Of a stretch of DNA of 64,000 nucleotides, positions 13,118 to 24,970 are shown piece after piece; position 1 is the first letter of the stretch; each line of letters starts with the position of its first letter. The notes beneath the pieces are model-generated. The model was not told the origin of the DNA. It worked only from the letters and a program-made list of their open reading frames with translations, and did no database searches. The position numbers and the translations under genes are program-made. Origin of the DNA: Escarpia spicata (lineage: Eukaryota > Annelida > Polychaeta > Sabellida > Siboglinidae); contig OZ023213.1 of assembly GCA_963995525.1 (NCBI GenBank), positions 36,794,334 through 36,858,333 on the forward strand. The letters run 5' to 3'.

Positions 13118-13595
13118 GATGTATGTGTTTATTATTCAAATGTAAGCAATTAAATTTAAAATATGAAAATGCTACAACGGTAACATGTTGAAAAGTAAAA
13201 ATGTTAGATAAGAGACGAAGAGAGGGCGTCAGTGAGTGATAGATGATTGAGTGATACTTAAGCGATGAGTGAGTGAGTGATTGAGTGACTGAGTGTGTGA
13301 TAAAGGATTTGTGTGTGAGTCATGAGTGAGTGAGTGATTGGCCGAGTGAGTGAGTGATGAGTGAATGAATGGACTAACTGTTGTCATAGTAAAGGGTTAT
13401 ATTATGATATGAAGATCGTAGACCTGAATGGTCAATGGAAGTAGAGCTAATGTTTACGGGAATTAACAAAGTGACTAGAGTACACGGTAATTATACTATA
13501 AAAAAATTAAACACAAGATTAAGCGTGTACGTTTTATTAGGGTACAAAAGAAGAGAAATATTATTTACAGGTCACCCTCCATTACTGCCAGCATT
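13118..13595. other. GAGT-repeat stretch outside the right arm
   Basis: Positions 13226-13380 are an irregular array of 4-bp steps (GAGT and GTGA), forming a simple-sequence tract just outside the outer end of the right arm. The remainder is AT-rich with no supported gene. Confidence 0.7.
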
Positions 13596-13699
13596 GCTTG
13601 CTTCATAGTGTTTCGCCACTATTCCAAAACAGAGTCTTGCAATCAAGTCTTGATAGTACACAAATGTTCGGTTGTTATTTCGAAAATTGTGCTTGTATT

Positions 13700-13900
13700 A
13701 AAAGAGTGGGGGCGCTACGTGTAGTTAATGACCTATCCCCCAGTGGGCGCCACTTGACAAAAATAAGATTCACAAATTTAAGTACTGTTATATAGTTAAC
13801 CTCTTATCCGCCACCAGCGCTATTTGTAGTTCATGACATATCCGCCAGGGGCGTCACATGTAGTTTATGATCTATCCGTCAGGGGGCCTCACTTGACATT
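13700..13900 (+). repeat. Degenerate tandem repeat, about 48 bp
   Basis: Several imperfect units contain GGGGCG, then TGTAGTT, then TGACCTATC or TGATCTATC, then CCAGGGGGC. They are followed to about 13985 by recurring TGACCTT motifs. No coding sequence is evident. Confidence 0.6.
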
Positions 13901-15287
13901 TGACCGTGACCTAGATATTTCATACTGACCTTTGATGTTGACATATGTATTTGACCTTGAATTTTAACCTTGACATAGATTGCTTTTGGTCCGACGAATC
14001 TTGTTCCATTGGATAACGGATATAACGTCGCAAACCACGCGAAGTACTAGTCACGAGTAACATGTACGAAAAATATAATAATCGGCCTATTTATATTTGT
14101 TTTATATATCATACGTTTTTACTCCCTACTTCAGTACATTTTTATATTTAGATACTTCACGAATTGAATTGGTTGTACATGAGAGCAAAAAAACTTACCA
14201 TTTGCAGGCAACGTGTGTCTATAGTGCCCTATTATACGAAATAGTCGTAAGCACCATTATTTTGACCTGTTATTTACAAGTTATAATACGTATATGAAAT
14301 TTGTTGGATACGTATATATATATATATATTCCTTTCTGGTGCCTTGTTCGAAAGTCAAATAGACTTACTGTCGCCAGGTAGTGTCCAATTCTTCAATAAA
14401 AAATTGTAGCAATTTGTTTTCGATTATTTCTCAATATAGACAGTTATATGTAAAACATACGGGGTTTACGTAAGTAAGCAAGAAAGTAATTTTATTTTGC
14501 AACACATACATATCACATCATCTATACAATATACATTCAGTAAACCCTAACGTTATGTTATATTCCTTGGTAGTCGTTTGGCTTACAGCCGTCTTCCAGT
14601 GATACCATTTATCATATTATCGTTTCTCCTTAATTATCAATTATTATTCTATTATTATTTCACATAAAACATCATCATCAGTCCATCATGTGACGTATGG
14701 CAAGGAACTGAGAAGTTTATACTTTTTAATCATATATAAATGAGTACAAGCACATTAATTTAAACACAATTTTACTACTGATGGGTTAATTTAAAACCAG
14801 AAAAGTACATGAAGATAGAGAGTGTCTTTCATAACTTAAATATATTCTAAGCATATAGGATATAAACAGTGCACTTGTTAAAGATACAGATCACACATTA
14901 ACATGTGCTTAACAACCAAACAACATGCAACACAATATCTTGTCCAGCAAAAATCTACTCACAACGAAGTAAAACAATTTGTAGACCCAATAATCAACAA
15001 AGCACGGCATACTTTACTGTTCAACGATCTGGCTCCAGCCCAATTCTCCAGTCACGACCACGATGTTATTATTTTGATTCTAGTGTCTCCGAGGCAATGC
15101 GATGACGCCACCCTTAGGTTAAGGTTTAAGATTGCTTTACTGGCTACTCGTAATACGATCAAATTACGACATTATGGATTATCGCAACAATACTGCAATA
15201 TTGATATTACTATAGCAGTACCTTTGCAATAAGTCAGACTATCATCGACATTCGCCAGGAATTGCACCGACGCATGTCGCCGGCACA
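13901..15287. other. AT-rich 3' flank of the SLC16 gene
   Basis: This lies downstream of the SLC16 stop codon on the minus strand. The sequence is AT-rich with a small (AT)n at about 14309-14330. Short open frames here have no recognisable domain. Part of it is probably the 3' untranslated region. Confidence 0.5.
14491..14496 (-). terminator. Candidate polyadenylation signal of the SLC16 gene
   Basis: An AATAAA hexamer on the minus strand about 790 bp after the stop codon. It would give a plausible 3' untranslated region, but other AT-rich candidates exist nearby and nothing else singles this one out. Confidence 0.3.
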
Positions 15288-15457
15288 TCACAGATTCGTA
15301 GTTTCCGTTCTGGAGTGTATCTTCTTCAAATGTCGCCGTCGTTCCCGCAATTTCTGAACACACGGAAGACTGAACAACATAACTCCACTGAAGGTGATCA
15401 CAGCTCCAGTAATGACGAATGGTACGTCATAGCTTTGGGTGGAATCGTATATCCAAC
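15288..15457 (-). CDS. SLC16 gene exon 7 (residues 477-532, stop)
   Basis: Encodes the last helix after [13 protein letters not shown], then a basic C-terminal tail ([11 protein letters not shown]) and the stop codon at 15288-15290. The acceptor is TTGCAG. Confidence 0.92.
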
Positions 15458-18400
15458 CTGCAAGTAGGATGCATTCAGTATGCACGTAAGATATATTAAG
15501 TTTTCTTGTAGTATATATTCAGCCTACAAGCACCAAATAGAGCACATCCAGCTAACAATGGCACAGAGTGAACCAGCAAATCTGTTCAACCAGCACATGT
15601 TTTAAAAGATATAATAAAACAAAAGATAAATTATATGTTCCTTAAATAGGTTTTAATTAGTGTACTCCTCAAAGCAGGTGTAAAGGGCTGGATTCTACCA
15701 GATACATTTGGATGTAACAAATGTGGACTATTGTTTCGCTACAGTTATCTTAATAAATAAGTAGACAGTAACGTACTTCATCATATATTTAATCTCAACA
15801 AAAAACCATTCAGTCACACTAAAAATTGTTTGCTGGTACAGTTGATGTGTTCAGCCAACGGGACGCACGACATCCATGATTCTGCCAAGTCATATATTAA
15901 ATCACCCCAGCACAGATATTTCAGAAATCTATAATTCTAATTCTATATCAATGTACAGATTTCTATTAAATTCGACAGAACAATTCAAGAGAGGTCATAG
16001 TAAACTATAGCATACTGTAGAAATCTACGTAATTCGTTATAGTTATATAGTGTATGTTAAAGAAACGTATATAATCTAGACATTCTATATAATTCTATAG
16101 CAGTGTTCTTTGGAAACATTTCTACAACATTCCTATGGAATTATTTATAGAATTGTTTGCTTTATTGTTTGATTTAATTTACACAAACAATGTTGACACC
16201 ACAGTGGCGCCACCTAGTGTTCATACCAGCAACTGGAGGGCCGGCAATGGCGCCCACTCCAAGAAAGGGAAGCAACAAGCCAAATGAGTCGGTGAGTCGG
16301 TCAATACCCAGCAGATCCACCAGCACGGTAGGCGCCAACGACACATTCACGCCTGCAACACACATTCCAACGAGGCAGTGCTTAGTTTTAAGCTTCCTCA
16401 GCTCGAATTTATGTCCATCACGTTTGAAATACATTTTTGCAAAAAAGATAACTTATTTAGTATCCGCTAAAACGTGCTAGCTAGATTGTGTAGCTTTTTC
16501 AATGTAGTTTTAGTAAAATCACCAAACAAATTTAACTTATTTTATTCCGTGTGTAGGTAATTTTTAAAATTGGAATCTTCACGTGAATGCGCGATGCGAT
16601 TATGCCCGTGTAACTGTGTTGATGTTGTCGACTTTCTTTGCGTTCTCAACAAAGATGGCAAACAAGTTCAATGGATTGAAGGAATAAACTTGGGCAGATT
16701 ACCAGACAGAGTGTCTATACTGAACAATCAATACTTTACTCTTGTCACGATAACATTGACGTCATATCCAAACACCTTCATAGCCCATTGGCTCGTCGGA
16801 CATAACTACCTAACACACACCCAGCGGAATTGGCTTAAAGGTAACATAAACAAATGTAAGTTCTTATATAGTGCTGTATCCAGGACAGCAAACAAATTCA
16901 ATGGGTTGAAGCAATAATCTTGGGCTCTGTCTGGTAATCTGCCCAAGTTTATTGCTTGCTATTAGTGGCGACACTGACAATAATATTAACGTCATATCCG
17001 AAAACAGTCATAGCCCATTGGCTCATCTGACATAACTACCTAATACACATCCAGCGGAATAGGTTTAAAGGTAAGGTAAACAGGTACGTTCTTATATAGT
17101 GCTGTATCCAATCCTCAGGACTGCTCAAAGCGCTTTACACTTTACTCCCTGACAGACTTGTTCAATCGAACACCATCTCGACTTCTCTGGGACGCATCCA
17201 GCCACGCTGCAATTAATGCGAGATGACTATTTATACACAAATATTCACCACTGTGTATAGCCAGGTGCTCATTCGAAACCGCAGCACAGGATTACAAACC
17301 AGTTTCTGTCGATCGAGATTTAGATATACTAACGATCCACAAATGTTGCTGTGTCAACTCACCCATGAAGAGACCAAACAGAGCGGCGTAGATAAGTAGT
17401 GTCTCGTAGGTGTGACAGAAGATGCTGAGAGACGTCACGACACCTGTGAACATCAGAGCCACAGTGTACAGGAGCACTCTATTGACGCAGTCGCTGTCTG
17501 ACACCCAGCCGGCGACGACACGAGACACGGTGTTGGAGATGCCAATCACGGAGAGGAGAAAGGCACCTTTCGACATAGACATGCCCATCTGAAAAATATT
17601 TGCCGTTCAATAATCGCTCGCTGTTAGGAATGGTCTTATAATTTCACAAAGTAGAAAAAATTAGGCATTTAGCATTGGTTCAAATCATCCACCCCGAACA
17701 ATACCACAGTCACATTGAGAGACTATTTACTGCTGCCTTTCACGTACTCAGTTACATGACGCATACTATCCATTAATACGCCAAGTAAGACATCACACCA
17801 CCATGTTAAAAGAAACTTTTAAAAATGCAAATAATTCTATAGATAATTACAGATTTCTGTAGAATTCTACATAACAATTTAAAATTTTCGTATAGAAATC
17901 TACAATGTACTGTAGAATCCTGCATAATTTTATATAATTACATAGTTCAACATATTCTATAGACGGATATCCACAACAATCCTATAGAATAAGATAATAG
18001 AATATAATATATCTTATATAAACTAATACTTCCTGGAGCATAGGCCGTCGACAACAGCTCATCAGAGTCCAGAGTACTCTGACCTGGGCTCTTGTTTCAA
18101 GCTGCCTCCAAGTGTGTCCTGTCTTATTGGTGTCAGCATGGAGGTCCCTTCGCCAGGTGTTCTTTGGACGACCTGTTTTTCTCATGCCTTGTGGGTTCCG
18201 TGTCAGAGCCTGTCTGGTGATATGTGGTTTCTGGAGCGTGTGACCAATCCATCTCCATTGTCTTCTTCTTATTTCATCTTCGGCAGACAGTTGGTTTGTC
18301 CTCCTCCACAAGTCGATGTTGCTGATGATGTCTGGCCAGCGGATCTGGAGAATTCTTCTGAGACAGTTATTCATAAAGGTCTGCACTTTCTTAGTGGTGG

Positions 18401-21028
18401 TGTTAGTTGTCCTCAAATGTCTCTGTTCCATGCAGTAGAACTGATTTCGCGTTGGAGTTAAAAAGTCGGGTTGGAGCTCCAAATGTTCTTGAGCTGTACA
18501 AATGCTACTCTCGCCTTGCCAATCATTGCTCTAACATCCGCGTCTGTGCCACCCTGCTTGTCAATGACGGTACCCAGGTATGTGAAGGCTTCTACCTCTT
18601 CAAGTGCATTCCCTTCCAGTGTGACTGGCACACTGCTTGCTGTATTAACCTTGAGGACTTTTGTCTTTCCTTTACGTATGTTGAGGCCCTCTTGTGAGGA
18701 GAAGGCTGCCAGTTATGTGGTCTTCTCCTGTATCTGCGGGTGGGACAATAGTGCCAGATCTTCGGTAAAGTCCAAGTCCTCCAGTTGCGCCCACAGTGTC
18801 CACTGGATTATATTTCTTCTCTGTGTTGTGAACGTCTGCATTATCCAATAGATGGCCAGGAGAAAGAGGAACGGGGACAGCAGGCAGCCCTGCCTAACTC
18901 AGGTCTTCACTTCGAAACAGTTCATAAGCTATCCTGCATGGATTACTCTGCAGCCTGTTCCTTCATAACTGTTGTTAATCAGATTGACTAGTTTGGTTGG
19001 TATGCAATAATGCCTACGCTGTCAAACGCCTTTTCGTAGTCGACGATGCTGATGTAGAACGAGGAGTTCCACTCCAACATTGCTCTACTATGATCCGCAG
19101 TGTTGCGATCTGATCCACGCATGATCTGTTCGGGCGTAATCCACTTTGCTGATTTCTCAGCAGTGGGTCGACTGCATCTTTCATCCTTTCCAAGATGATC
19201 CAGTTGAACAATTTCACTGGCACTGAGAGAAGTGTGATTCCTCTGTAGTTGGAACAGTTGCTGAGGTCACCTTTCTTGGGGAGTTTCATGAGGTATCCCT
19301 CTGTCCAGCCTGGTGCATCTCTTCCTTTTCTCAGAACTTTCCAAAGAGAGGGTACAGTAGTTCCACAGAGCTGTCTATATCTGCATCGGGTGCTTCTGCC
19401 GGAATCTCGTCCGGTCCTGCTTTTTTATGACCCTCCTGATTTCTACCTTGGTAGGCTTGTCACACTTGATGAGTAGGTCCGTTTCTGCTGGCTGTATGTC
19501 TGACGGGTCCGGTTGGGCAGGTCTGTTCAGAAGTTCTTCAAAATGTTCAGCGCATATGTTGAGCTGTTGTTCAGTTCCCGTGATGATCTTTCCTTCTTTC
19601 CTTTTCCTTACCATCACTTCGTCATATCCGTTGTTGTCCGTTACAATCTTTGAATTGAAATCTCCTTCTCTCGGAACTTGTCCAGGATGCTTTGTAGTCT
19701 GCTGTAGAACTGGTCTTTGGTTTGTTCATCACTGTCGTTCGTTGGTGCGTAGTACTGGATGACATTCACCTTGATTGTCTGTTTCTTTGTTCTGAAGGAT
19801 GCTGTTATGATTCTCGGTCCATGCGCTTCCCATCCTATAACAGCCCTCTCTGCCGCTCTTGGTAGCATGAGTATTACACATTTAGTGTGGATGGCATCGT
19901 CTTCTTCATGTCCCGAGAAGAGTAACATATCTCCTGTAGGTATCCTTCACTGTCCTGAGTGTGTCCATCATTTATCGCTGATTCCCAACAATGCAAGGTT
20001 GTAGTTGTTCATTTACGCTGCTACACGCGTTGTCTTTCCTATCTGGTACATGGTACTCAAGTTCCACGTTCCCATATTAACGTGCTTGGTCGAAGGAAGG
20101 GTACTCGGCCCTGTGGCTTCCGTGGTCTCTAGATTTTCACCATGTGACTCATAGGTCCTCGATATGAAGACCATTCCTCTTCCAGACATGTGTTATCTTT
20201 AAATTATGTTGTCAAAGTTTCTGTAGCAAGTAGTTTTTTTACGAGGTGGCCCAACGGTCATCCCTCCTCCTTTCTTATTCCGGCTTGGGTCCGGCCACGG
20301 CGGAGTTATATAAAGTTACAGACTACTACAATTCTATCACAATCTATATTATAAAAAAAGTTATTTAAAAATAGTCACAAAAAGTCTATAGAATCATCTA
20401 TAGATGTTATAGAAAACAATATAATATAACATAGTCTATACAATTCCATAATACAATACAGAAGGGATGATTGCCCACGAAAGGTTCTTCTGTACGGGAC
20501 TTATTTTAATTATTTTATTTGTTATAGACATAAGCAATGACTGATTTTGACCGACCGACCGACCGACCGATCGATCGATCGATCAATAATATCGAACCGT
20601 CTCACCTGGCTGGCCCTGTCAGACAGGTACACGTATGGCACGTAGAAACCGAAGCACATTAGAATGTTGGATGTGGCGAAGATCAGGAAGCTGACGTCCT
20701 TGAGAATGTCAAGGTCAAGCATATGTTGAAACATTCCCTTCCTTTCCTCCGAGCACCGACACAGATGGCATAACAAACATCCATCGTGTGGCGCCAACTG
20801 TCGGGGTAATGATGCCACGCGGTGCAACTCTGTGACGGGATTCGACTGGTAATCGCTTGCATCGCTGGGCGGATTACCTGGTGGCGTGCAGACGAACTAT
20901 TATTTAATAGCGGTTGCATCGTTGACTGGGAAGATTACGTTGTATACTCGCATGTACGGTGCAACAGCACTGTTATTACATTGCATTATGATGGTATAAT
21001 ACTTTAGAGCAGTATCAATGGCAAGAGC

Positions 21029-21075
<47 letters not shown>

Positions 21076-24000
21076 AACAATTCATCAGGGCGTATTCGTT
21101 TCAGTTGTGTATCGTTAACACATGTATATTTTGGGGGGTGTATTAGTAAAATAGTAAGTCAGTCAGTCACAACAATAATATCATAGTATATTAGTCACAA
21201 CCGCGTATCGTGTTGAATCTATTACAACAGTGTATCAGTCAAAGCAGTGTAGTATTAACTAAGACAGTGTTCCTGGTATCAGTCATATATCACTGTATGT
21301 TCGTGATGTGTCCCATATTACAGCGTAGGCTCTATCGCGGTGTACCGAATACAATAATATAGGGCGATCTTTTTCACGCACGCACATAAGCACGCACATA
21401 AGCACGCACACACACACACAGACACATACAGTGGCAGTTTCACTACACGATCCAAAATTAACTTACCCACGCATGCGTGACGTTGTAAAGTGGCTCCCTC
21501 GTGCTGTGAATCAACAGGTATGGGTGATAGCGAGTTAATTGAATTTGAATTCTGGGACAGGAGTGAGCTGGATAGAGGCGTAGGACAGTTGTTCAGCGTA
21601 AAGTCTGAACCGACTTTCTTCGCCTCTACCACCGCTGCACCGTCCTTTGCTGTAGTGCCGTTCAATCTGTCGCTTCTGTCGCTCTCAGCGGGTAGATTCT
21701 GTTGCTGCCGTTTCGTCAACTCAAGTGGTCGGAAGAAGGACCCACATATGCAGCAATTGAGAAGGATGCCAGCTTCGATGAGGACGGCGCCTCTCCAGCC
21801 ATACTCGTCCAGCAGCGCTTTGGCCAGCGGCGCGAAGATGAATGTTCCGATCCCCGACCCACTGACAGCGAGACCCGTCGCAAACGATCTTCGCTTCTTG
21901 AAGTAGTGCAAAACACTGACGATGGCGGGAAGATAGATCATGCCGAGCCCCAGACCTACACACACAGACAGCGTTATATCACACTGAACCTTCTTTGCTT
22001 ATCGATTCTCAGATGGTATTCTGAGCTTGGTTTCCGAGGATTTACGCACAAAAGAAGTTACCTTGTTATTATTATTTTCTAACTTAAATTTTAAAGACGT
22101 CGGACAGTAAGGTATTTTCTTGCTAAAAATAAAAAAATGTATAATGTGCTGCTCTAATATAGCCTGATGTTGCTAACGTTTCTTCGACGCTTGCGCTCAA
22201 AAATAAGTATTTCAATTCGAATCGTGACCTTTCGAATTTGTGTGTGGAAGTTGAAAGCGCCGGTTGATGACGTTACGCGGAAGTTGTCTCTGTCTTGGCG
22301 CCTGTAGTTGTACACTTGCCTAACGGTCGGAAATGCCGTCTTGGCATGGACCCGGTGACGTGAAAATTCCGTTCCATGTTCAGCACAATCAATAAAGTCG
22401 CTTGGAAGAAATGTCTGCTACAAATATGGTGATACGAAGTAGGTTTTCAGTGTGATCGCGTAGCTTGGGTAAATCGATGTCATGTACAACGCCTGCAGCC
22501 AACAGTTTCGTCGGGAAACATTTTGCAAGGTGACGTTTAATTTCGGCTTTGTACCGACACGATCTTGTACGACACACGTCTTTACCATGATGCTACTAAA
22601 TATCCATGCAGTACAAGATCAAGCGATAACATGTATGTCAAATATTAGTATGATCTGTATGAATGCAAAAGTTGATGAACGCTAAAATGTACTTCAGATT
22701 ATAAGAAGACGCGCTGCCTCGGAAAATTGAAACCTTAATTTCTGCAAGTAATTTGCGGAACAATTTATTGATCTTCTGGCAAATAGCTTATATCGCACCG
22801 ATCTGTGAAATAAATATAACTTCGGATTTTGTGTTAACAAAATATCGACGCCTTTAATGTTGTGATCATCTGGAGGGCGTATCTTATTATTTTCAGTTAA
22901 TAGACCACTGTAAATGAACATGTATATTTTATTGTGTGATGCACTCACTTGCCATAATGCCGAGGGTGAAATATAAATAGTAGAGGTTTGGAGCAAACAC
23001 GCTGATGGCGAAGCCGAACGCCGCCAGAACTGAGCCAGCGATCGACACCACTCGACAGCCATATTTGTTTGTGAGTGCGCTTACCACAGGCCCTGCAGAA
23101 GGAAGATGACAAATACAGCGCATTTACTGATCAGATGTACCCACTATTAGCCGCCAAAGTAATATGAAATAAGTATGGATACAATTCTATATCATTTATA
23201 TAATGATACGCTAATTTGGATGTACTGTAATTGTATCGGCTCCCACGTGCCGAGGTTCACTCGCTGTTTTCTATATTCATTCGTATGTTTGGACCATAGT
23301 CATATTCTGTACAGTTAAATGCCATGTGAATTTACTGAAATTCAACAATTATAGCAAACACTAAATATTGTAGCATTCCGAGTATACAGGAACACCTTTA
23401 ATTAATGTTATGCTAACATTGACTCATCATAATTTACAAATATTGGAACGCTAAAAATATGCCCTATTTACTCCAATCAAATGTGTATGGTTGCACCAGT
23501 CAACTATGGTACCCATGAACCGGCTCATCGGATGCCACAGTGTCTGGTTCACGGGTGCTTGATCACAATATTAAATGTACATACAAAACGAGTTTTATCG
23601 AAAATTGGACTAGTATCTGCCAAGAACTGTTTTATGTATTAACAGAACAATATCAACAGTTTTGCATTAATTACGGTAGTTGTGTTGTAAGGGAAACAAC
23701 AGCATACTCCAACATATTCTATCTCTTAACACGCATACAATTGCGATTTTTGCGCTCCTTTAGACGTCCGTAATAAGTTAATTGGAAGTGTAGTTGTAAG
23801 TAGCATGACCTGCTTCTAAAAAAACTCGAAAAAATAAACGTCTCATAAGTATTAATAAAGTACGAGGATGGTTCACAGCACCCTATGATAATCGGTCTCA
23901 ATCTTCCCCTATTGGTCAAGCATCAGCGCCCTAAACAATACGTCAACCGCCGCCCAGGAAAATAAGGAATTTTGTTAGAATGTCTCTGTTGGAGAACACG

Positions 24001-24418
24001 TTTTGATTAAATCACTGGCATTGCATTGCTGATTTTAATTACAAGTGATTATGATGTAGTTTCTATTAATCAATTTTGTCCAACAATAATTATTGTCTTT
24101 TGTTTTTCTTAACTCAAATATATGAATTACAATCATTACACACTGCATACAGCTAATAGTGTAATTAATTACACGGTAATTACATCACGGATACATACCG
24201 TAGAACCACGTCATCCCGATCATGAGAGAACTGATCCAGCCTACGTCACCCCGGCCGGCGTTGAAATGGTCGACGATGGCATTGAGGAAGACGCCGAAGG
24301 AATACCGAACACCGTTCGCTATCACGTGTATCAAGAACGAGCCGAAAACAACCGTCCAACCCCAACCGCCGTCTGGCGGTGTAGGTAGGAGTATCTCTGT
24401 TGGTGACGACAGTGACAT
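15288..24418 (-). CDS. SLC16-family monocarboxylate transporter-like gene, 7 exons
   Basis: The exons are 24418-24199, 23092-22949, 21955-21467, 20829-20606, 17588-17363, 16352-16227 and 15457-15288. Every intron has GT and AG ends, the phases agree throughout, and the 1599-nt frame gives 532 residues, normal for the family. The product should be a 12-helix plasma-membrane carrier of the major facilitator superfamily that moves small organic anions or related solutes. Family marks are [11 protein letters not shown] before helix 1, [16 protein letters not shown] around residue 139, a 130-residue cytosolic loop between helices 6 and 7, and the GPPVAGW end of exon 6. In MCT1, as I recall it, helix 8 has an Asp-Arg pair that serves proton-lactate transport. 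Here the Asp position is Asn378 and the Arg is kept (Arg382), which looks more like the orphan or non-lactate members. An in-frame TGA at about 24464 supports the start. The exact paralogue is unknown. Confidence 0.93.
16227..16352 (-). CDS. SLC16 gene exon 6 (residues 435-477)
   Basis: Encodes the helix 10 to helix 11 region with [17 protein letters not shown], an arrangement strongly typical of SLC16 carriers. It ends in GPPVAG with donor G|GTATGA. Confidence 0.92.
16640..17115 (+). repeat. Tandem duplication of about 240 bp in an SLC16 intron
   Basis: About 16640-16880 and 16885-17115 share long segments in the same order, for example TAGCCCATTGGCTC, CATAACTACCTAA, CAGCGGAAT and TTCTTATATAGTGCTGTATC. 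The second copy is followed by AAAGCGCTTTACA. The pair lies wholly within the intron between exons 5 and 6. Confidence 0.75.
17363..17588 (-). CDS. SLC16 gene exon 5 (residues 360-435)
   Basis: Encodes helix 8, helix 9 and the start of helix 10. It carries Asn378 and Arg382 in GISNTVSR, followed by AGWVSD, a common loop motif of this transporter class. The acceptor is TTTTTCAG and the donor is G|GTGAGT. The ATG at its start is internal and is not an initiator. Confidence 0.92.
18005..20190 (-). mobile_element. Decayed RTE-like LINE in an SLC16 intron
   Basis: On the minus strand an endonuclease part (TWN-type start near 20080; [21 protein letters not shown] and QYYAPTND at 19928-19740) is followed by a reverse-transcriptase part. 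That part has [19 protein letters not shown] near 19280, then AFDSV, then GCLLSPF, then the active-site region [12 protein letters not shown] near 18755. A C-terminal part with [14 protein letters not shown] and [11 protein letters not shown] follows at 18250-18100. The frame is broken many times. The catalytic Asp-Asp is now Glu-Asp. About 2.2 kb remains, whereas such elements are usually near 3 kb, and the missing piece is the second half of the endonuclease plus the linker. It lies in the same orientation as the host gene, between exons 4 and 5. Confidence 0.85.
20549..20585 (+). repeat. GACC/GATC tetranucleotide repeat
   Basis: Runs of CCGA then TCGA steps only about 20 bp downstream of the exon 4 donor in the SLC16 gene. 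Confidence 0.85.
20606..20829 (-). CDS. SLC16 gene exon 4 (residues 285-359)
   Basis: Encodes the rest of the cytosolic loop and helix 7 ([17 protein letters not shown]). The loop contains a cysteine cluster, CLLCHLCRC, at about residues 302-310, which I do not recognise as usual for the family. The acceptor at 20830 was chosen because it is the CAG that keeps the reading phase; its pyrimidine tract is weak. The donor is CAG|GTGAGA. Confidence 0.8.
21029..21068. repeat. (AT)n microsatellite in an SLC16 intron
   Basis: About 20 uninterrupted AT steps between exons 3 and 4. Confidence 0.95.
21467..21955 (-). CDS. SLC16 gene exon 3 (residues 122-285)
   Basis: This is the longest exon. It encodes helices 4 to 6 with the glycine-rich LGLGM and the family motif [12 protein letters not shown], then the first part of the large polar loop (rich in Gln, Ser, Asn). 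The donor is G|GTAAGT. Downstream intron sequence has (AC)n and AGCACGCACATA repeats at 21371-21420. Confidence 0.92.
22949..23092 (-). CDS. SLC16 gene exon 2 (residues 74-122)
   Basis: The acceptor is CTGCAG and the donor is A|GTGAGT. The exon completes helix 2, gives the basic loop NKYGCR and encodes helix 3 ([13 protein letters not shown]). Confidence 0.92.
24199..24418 (-). CDS. SLC16 gene exon 1 (start codon to residue 73)
   Basis: Encodes the N-terminal tail, the signature DGGWGW (residues 16-21), helix 1 and the start of helix 2. The donor is G|GTATGT and leaves one base of the next codon. The only ATG after the upstream in-frame stop is at 24418, and about 15 open codons separate them. 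Confidence 0.92.
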
Positions 24419-24641
24419 CTGGCGACAATTGGCCGAGTTTTGAGTTTTCTTCTTCGGCGCTTTTCAGAGAGCCAACTTTGTTTATGTCTGTTTTGTCGTT
24501 GTTCAAGCGTGTTCTTGTGGTTATCATTTAGTGTGGTTGGTATTTGTGTTTGCTGCTTTTAATGCGAATGTGCTTTTGTACAAATTCGCTGATATCGATT
24601 CGTAGAGTCGCTGAAATTGAAGACAATTTATATTAAAATAT

Positions 24642-24955
24642 TGTGGTAGTCACCAGTTGGCAGCACTGCACATCATCACCGACTCTGTACTCCTTTCACA
24701 CACCACTTCACACCAATAATCCAGCCCTGTATATCAACTCCAACACCACCCACATCGAGCACCTCACGATCCACGAAGAGAGTAAAGCGTCACACGTCCC
24801 TGAACGACACGCAACGCCCAGCTGCCGGATCACTGTGTCAGCCACCGCTGGACATCTCATACAGCAACCACATCGATCTATCTTCGTATACCGACCGTAA
24901 AGAGCGAGCCACGTAAGTTACAATCATATTACCCCTTTAATTGATCTTTACCACA
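24642..24955 (+). mobile_element. LTR of an LTR retrotransposon (314 bp)
   Basis: The element starts TGTGGTA and ends TACCACA, a perfect 7-bp inverted terminal pair with the canonical TG and CA ends. One base after its end is a primer-binding-like site. The open frame inside (24643-24900) has no recognised domain. I found no matching 3' LTR in the window, so this is a 5' LTR of an incomplete element. It lies about 220 bp upstream of the SLC16 start codon, in the opposite orientation. Confidence 0.6.
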
Positions 24956-24956
24956 T

Positions 24957-24970
24957 TGGTATCAGAAGTG
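24957..24970 (+). other. Primer-binding-like site of the LTR element
   Basis: TGGTATCAGAAGTG begins one base after the LTR. Many Ty3-type elements carry a TGG-starting site of this form, complementary to a tRNA 3' end. The tRNA is not identified. Confidence 0.5.

Noticed and set aside
18114..19762. Plus-strand open frames of 95-126 codons across the intronic LINE
   Set aside because: They are antisense shadows of the decayed LINE frames on the minus strand.
21004..21070. Possible promoter TATA boxes in AT repeats
   Set aside because: The AT microsatellites give TATA-like strings throughout the window, so none can be supported as a promoter without transcript data.
24246..24527. Minus-strand 93-codon frame overlapping SLC16 exon 1
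   Set aside because: It is out of frame with the transporter and has no domain. It is a shadow of the real exon.
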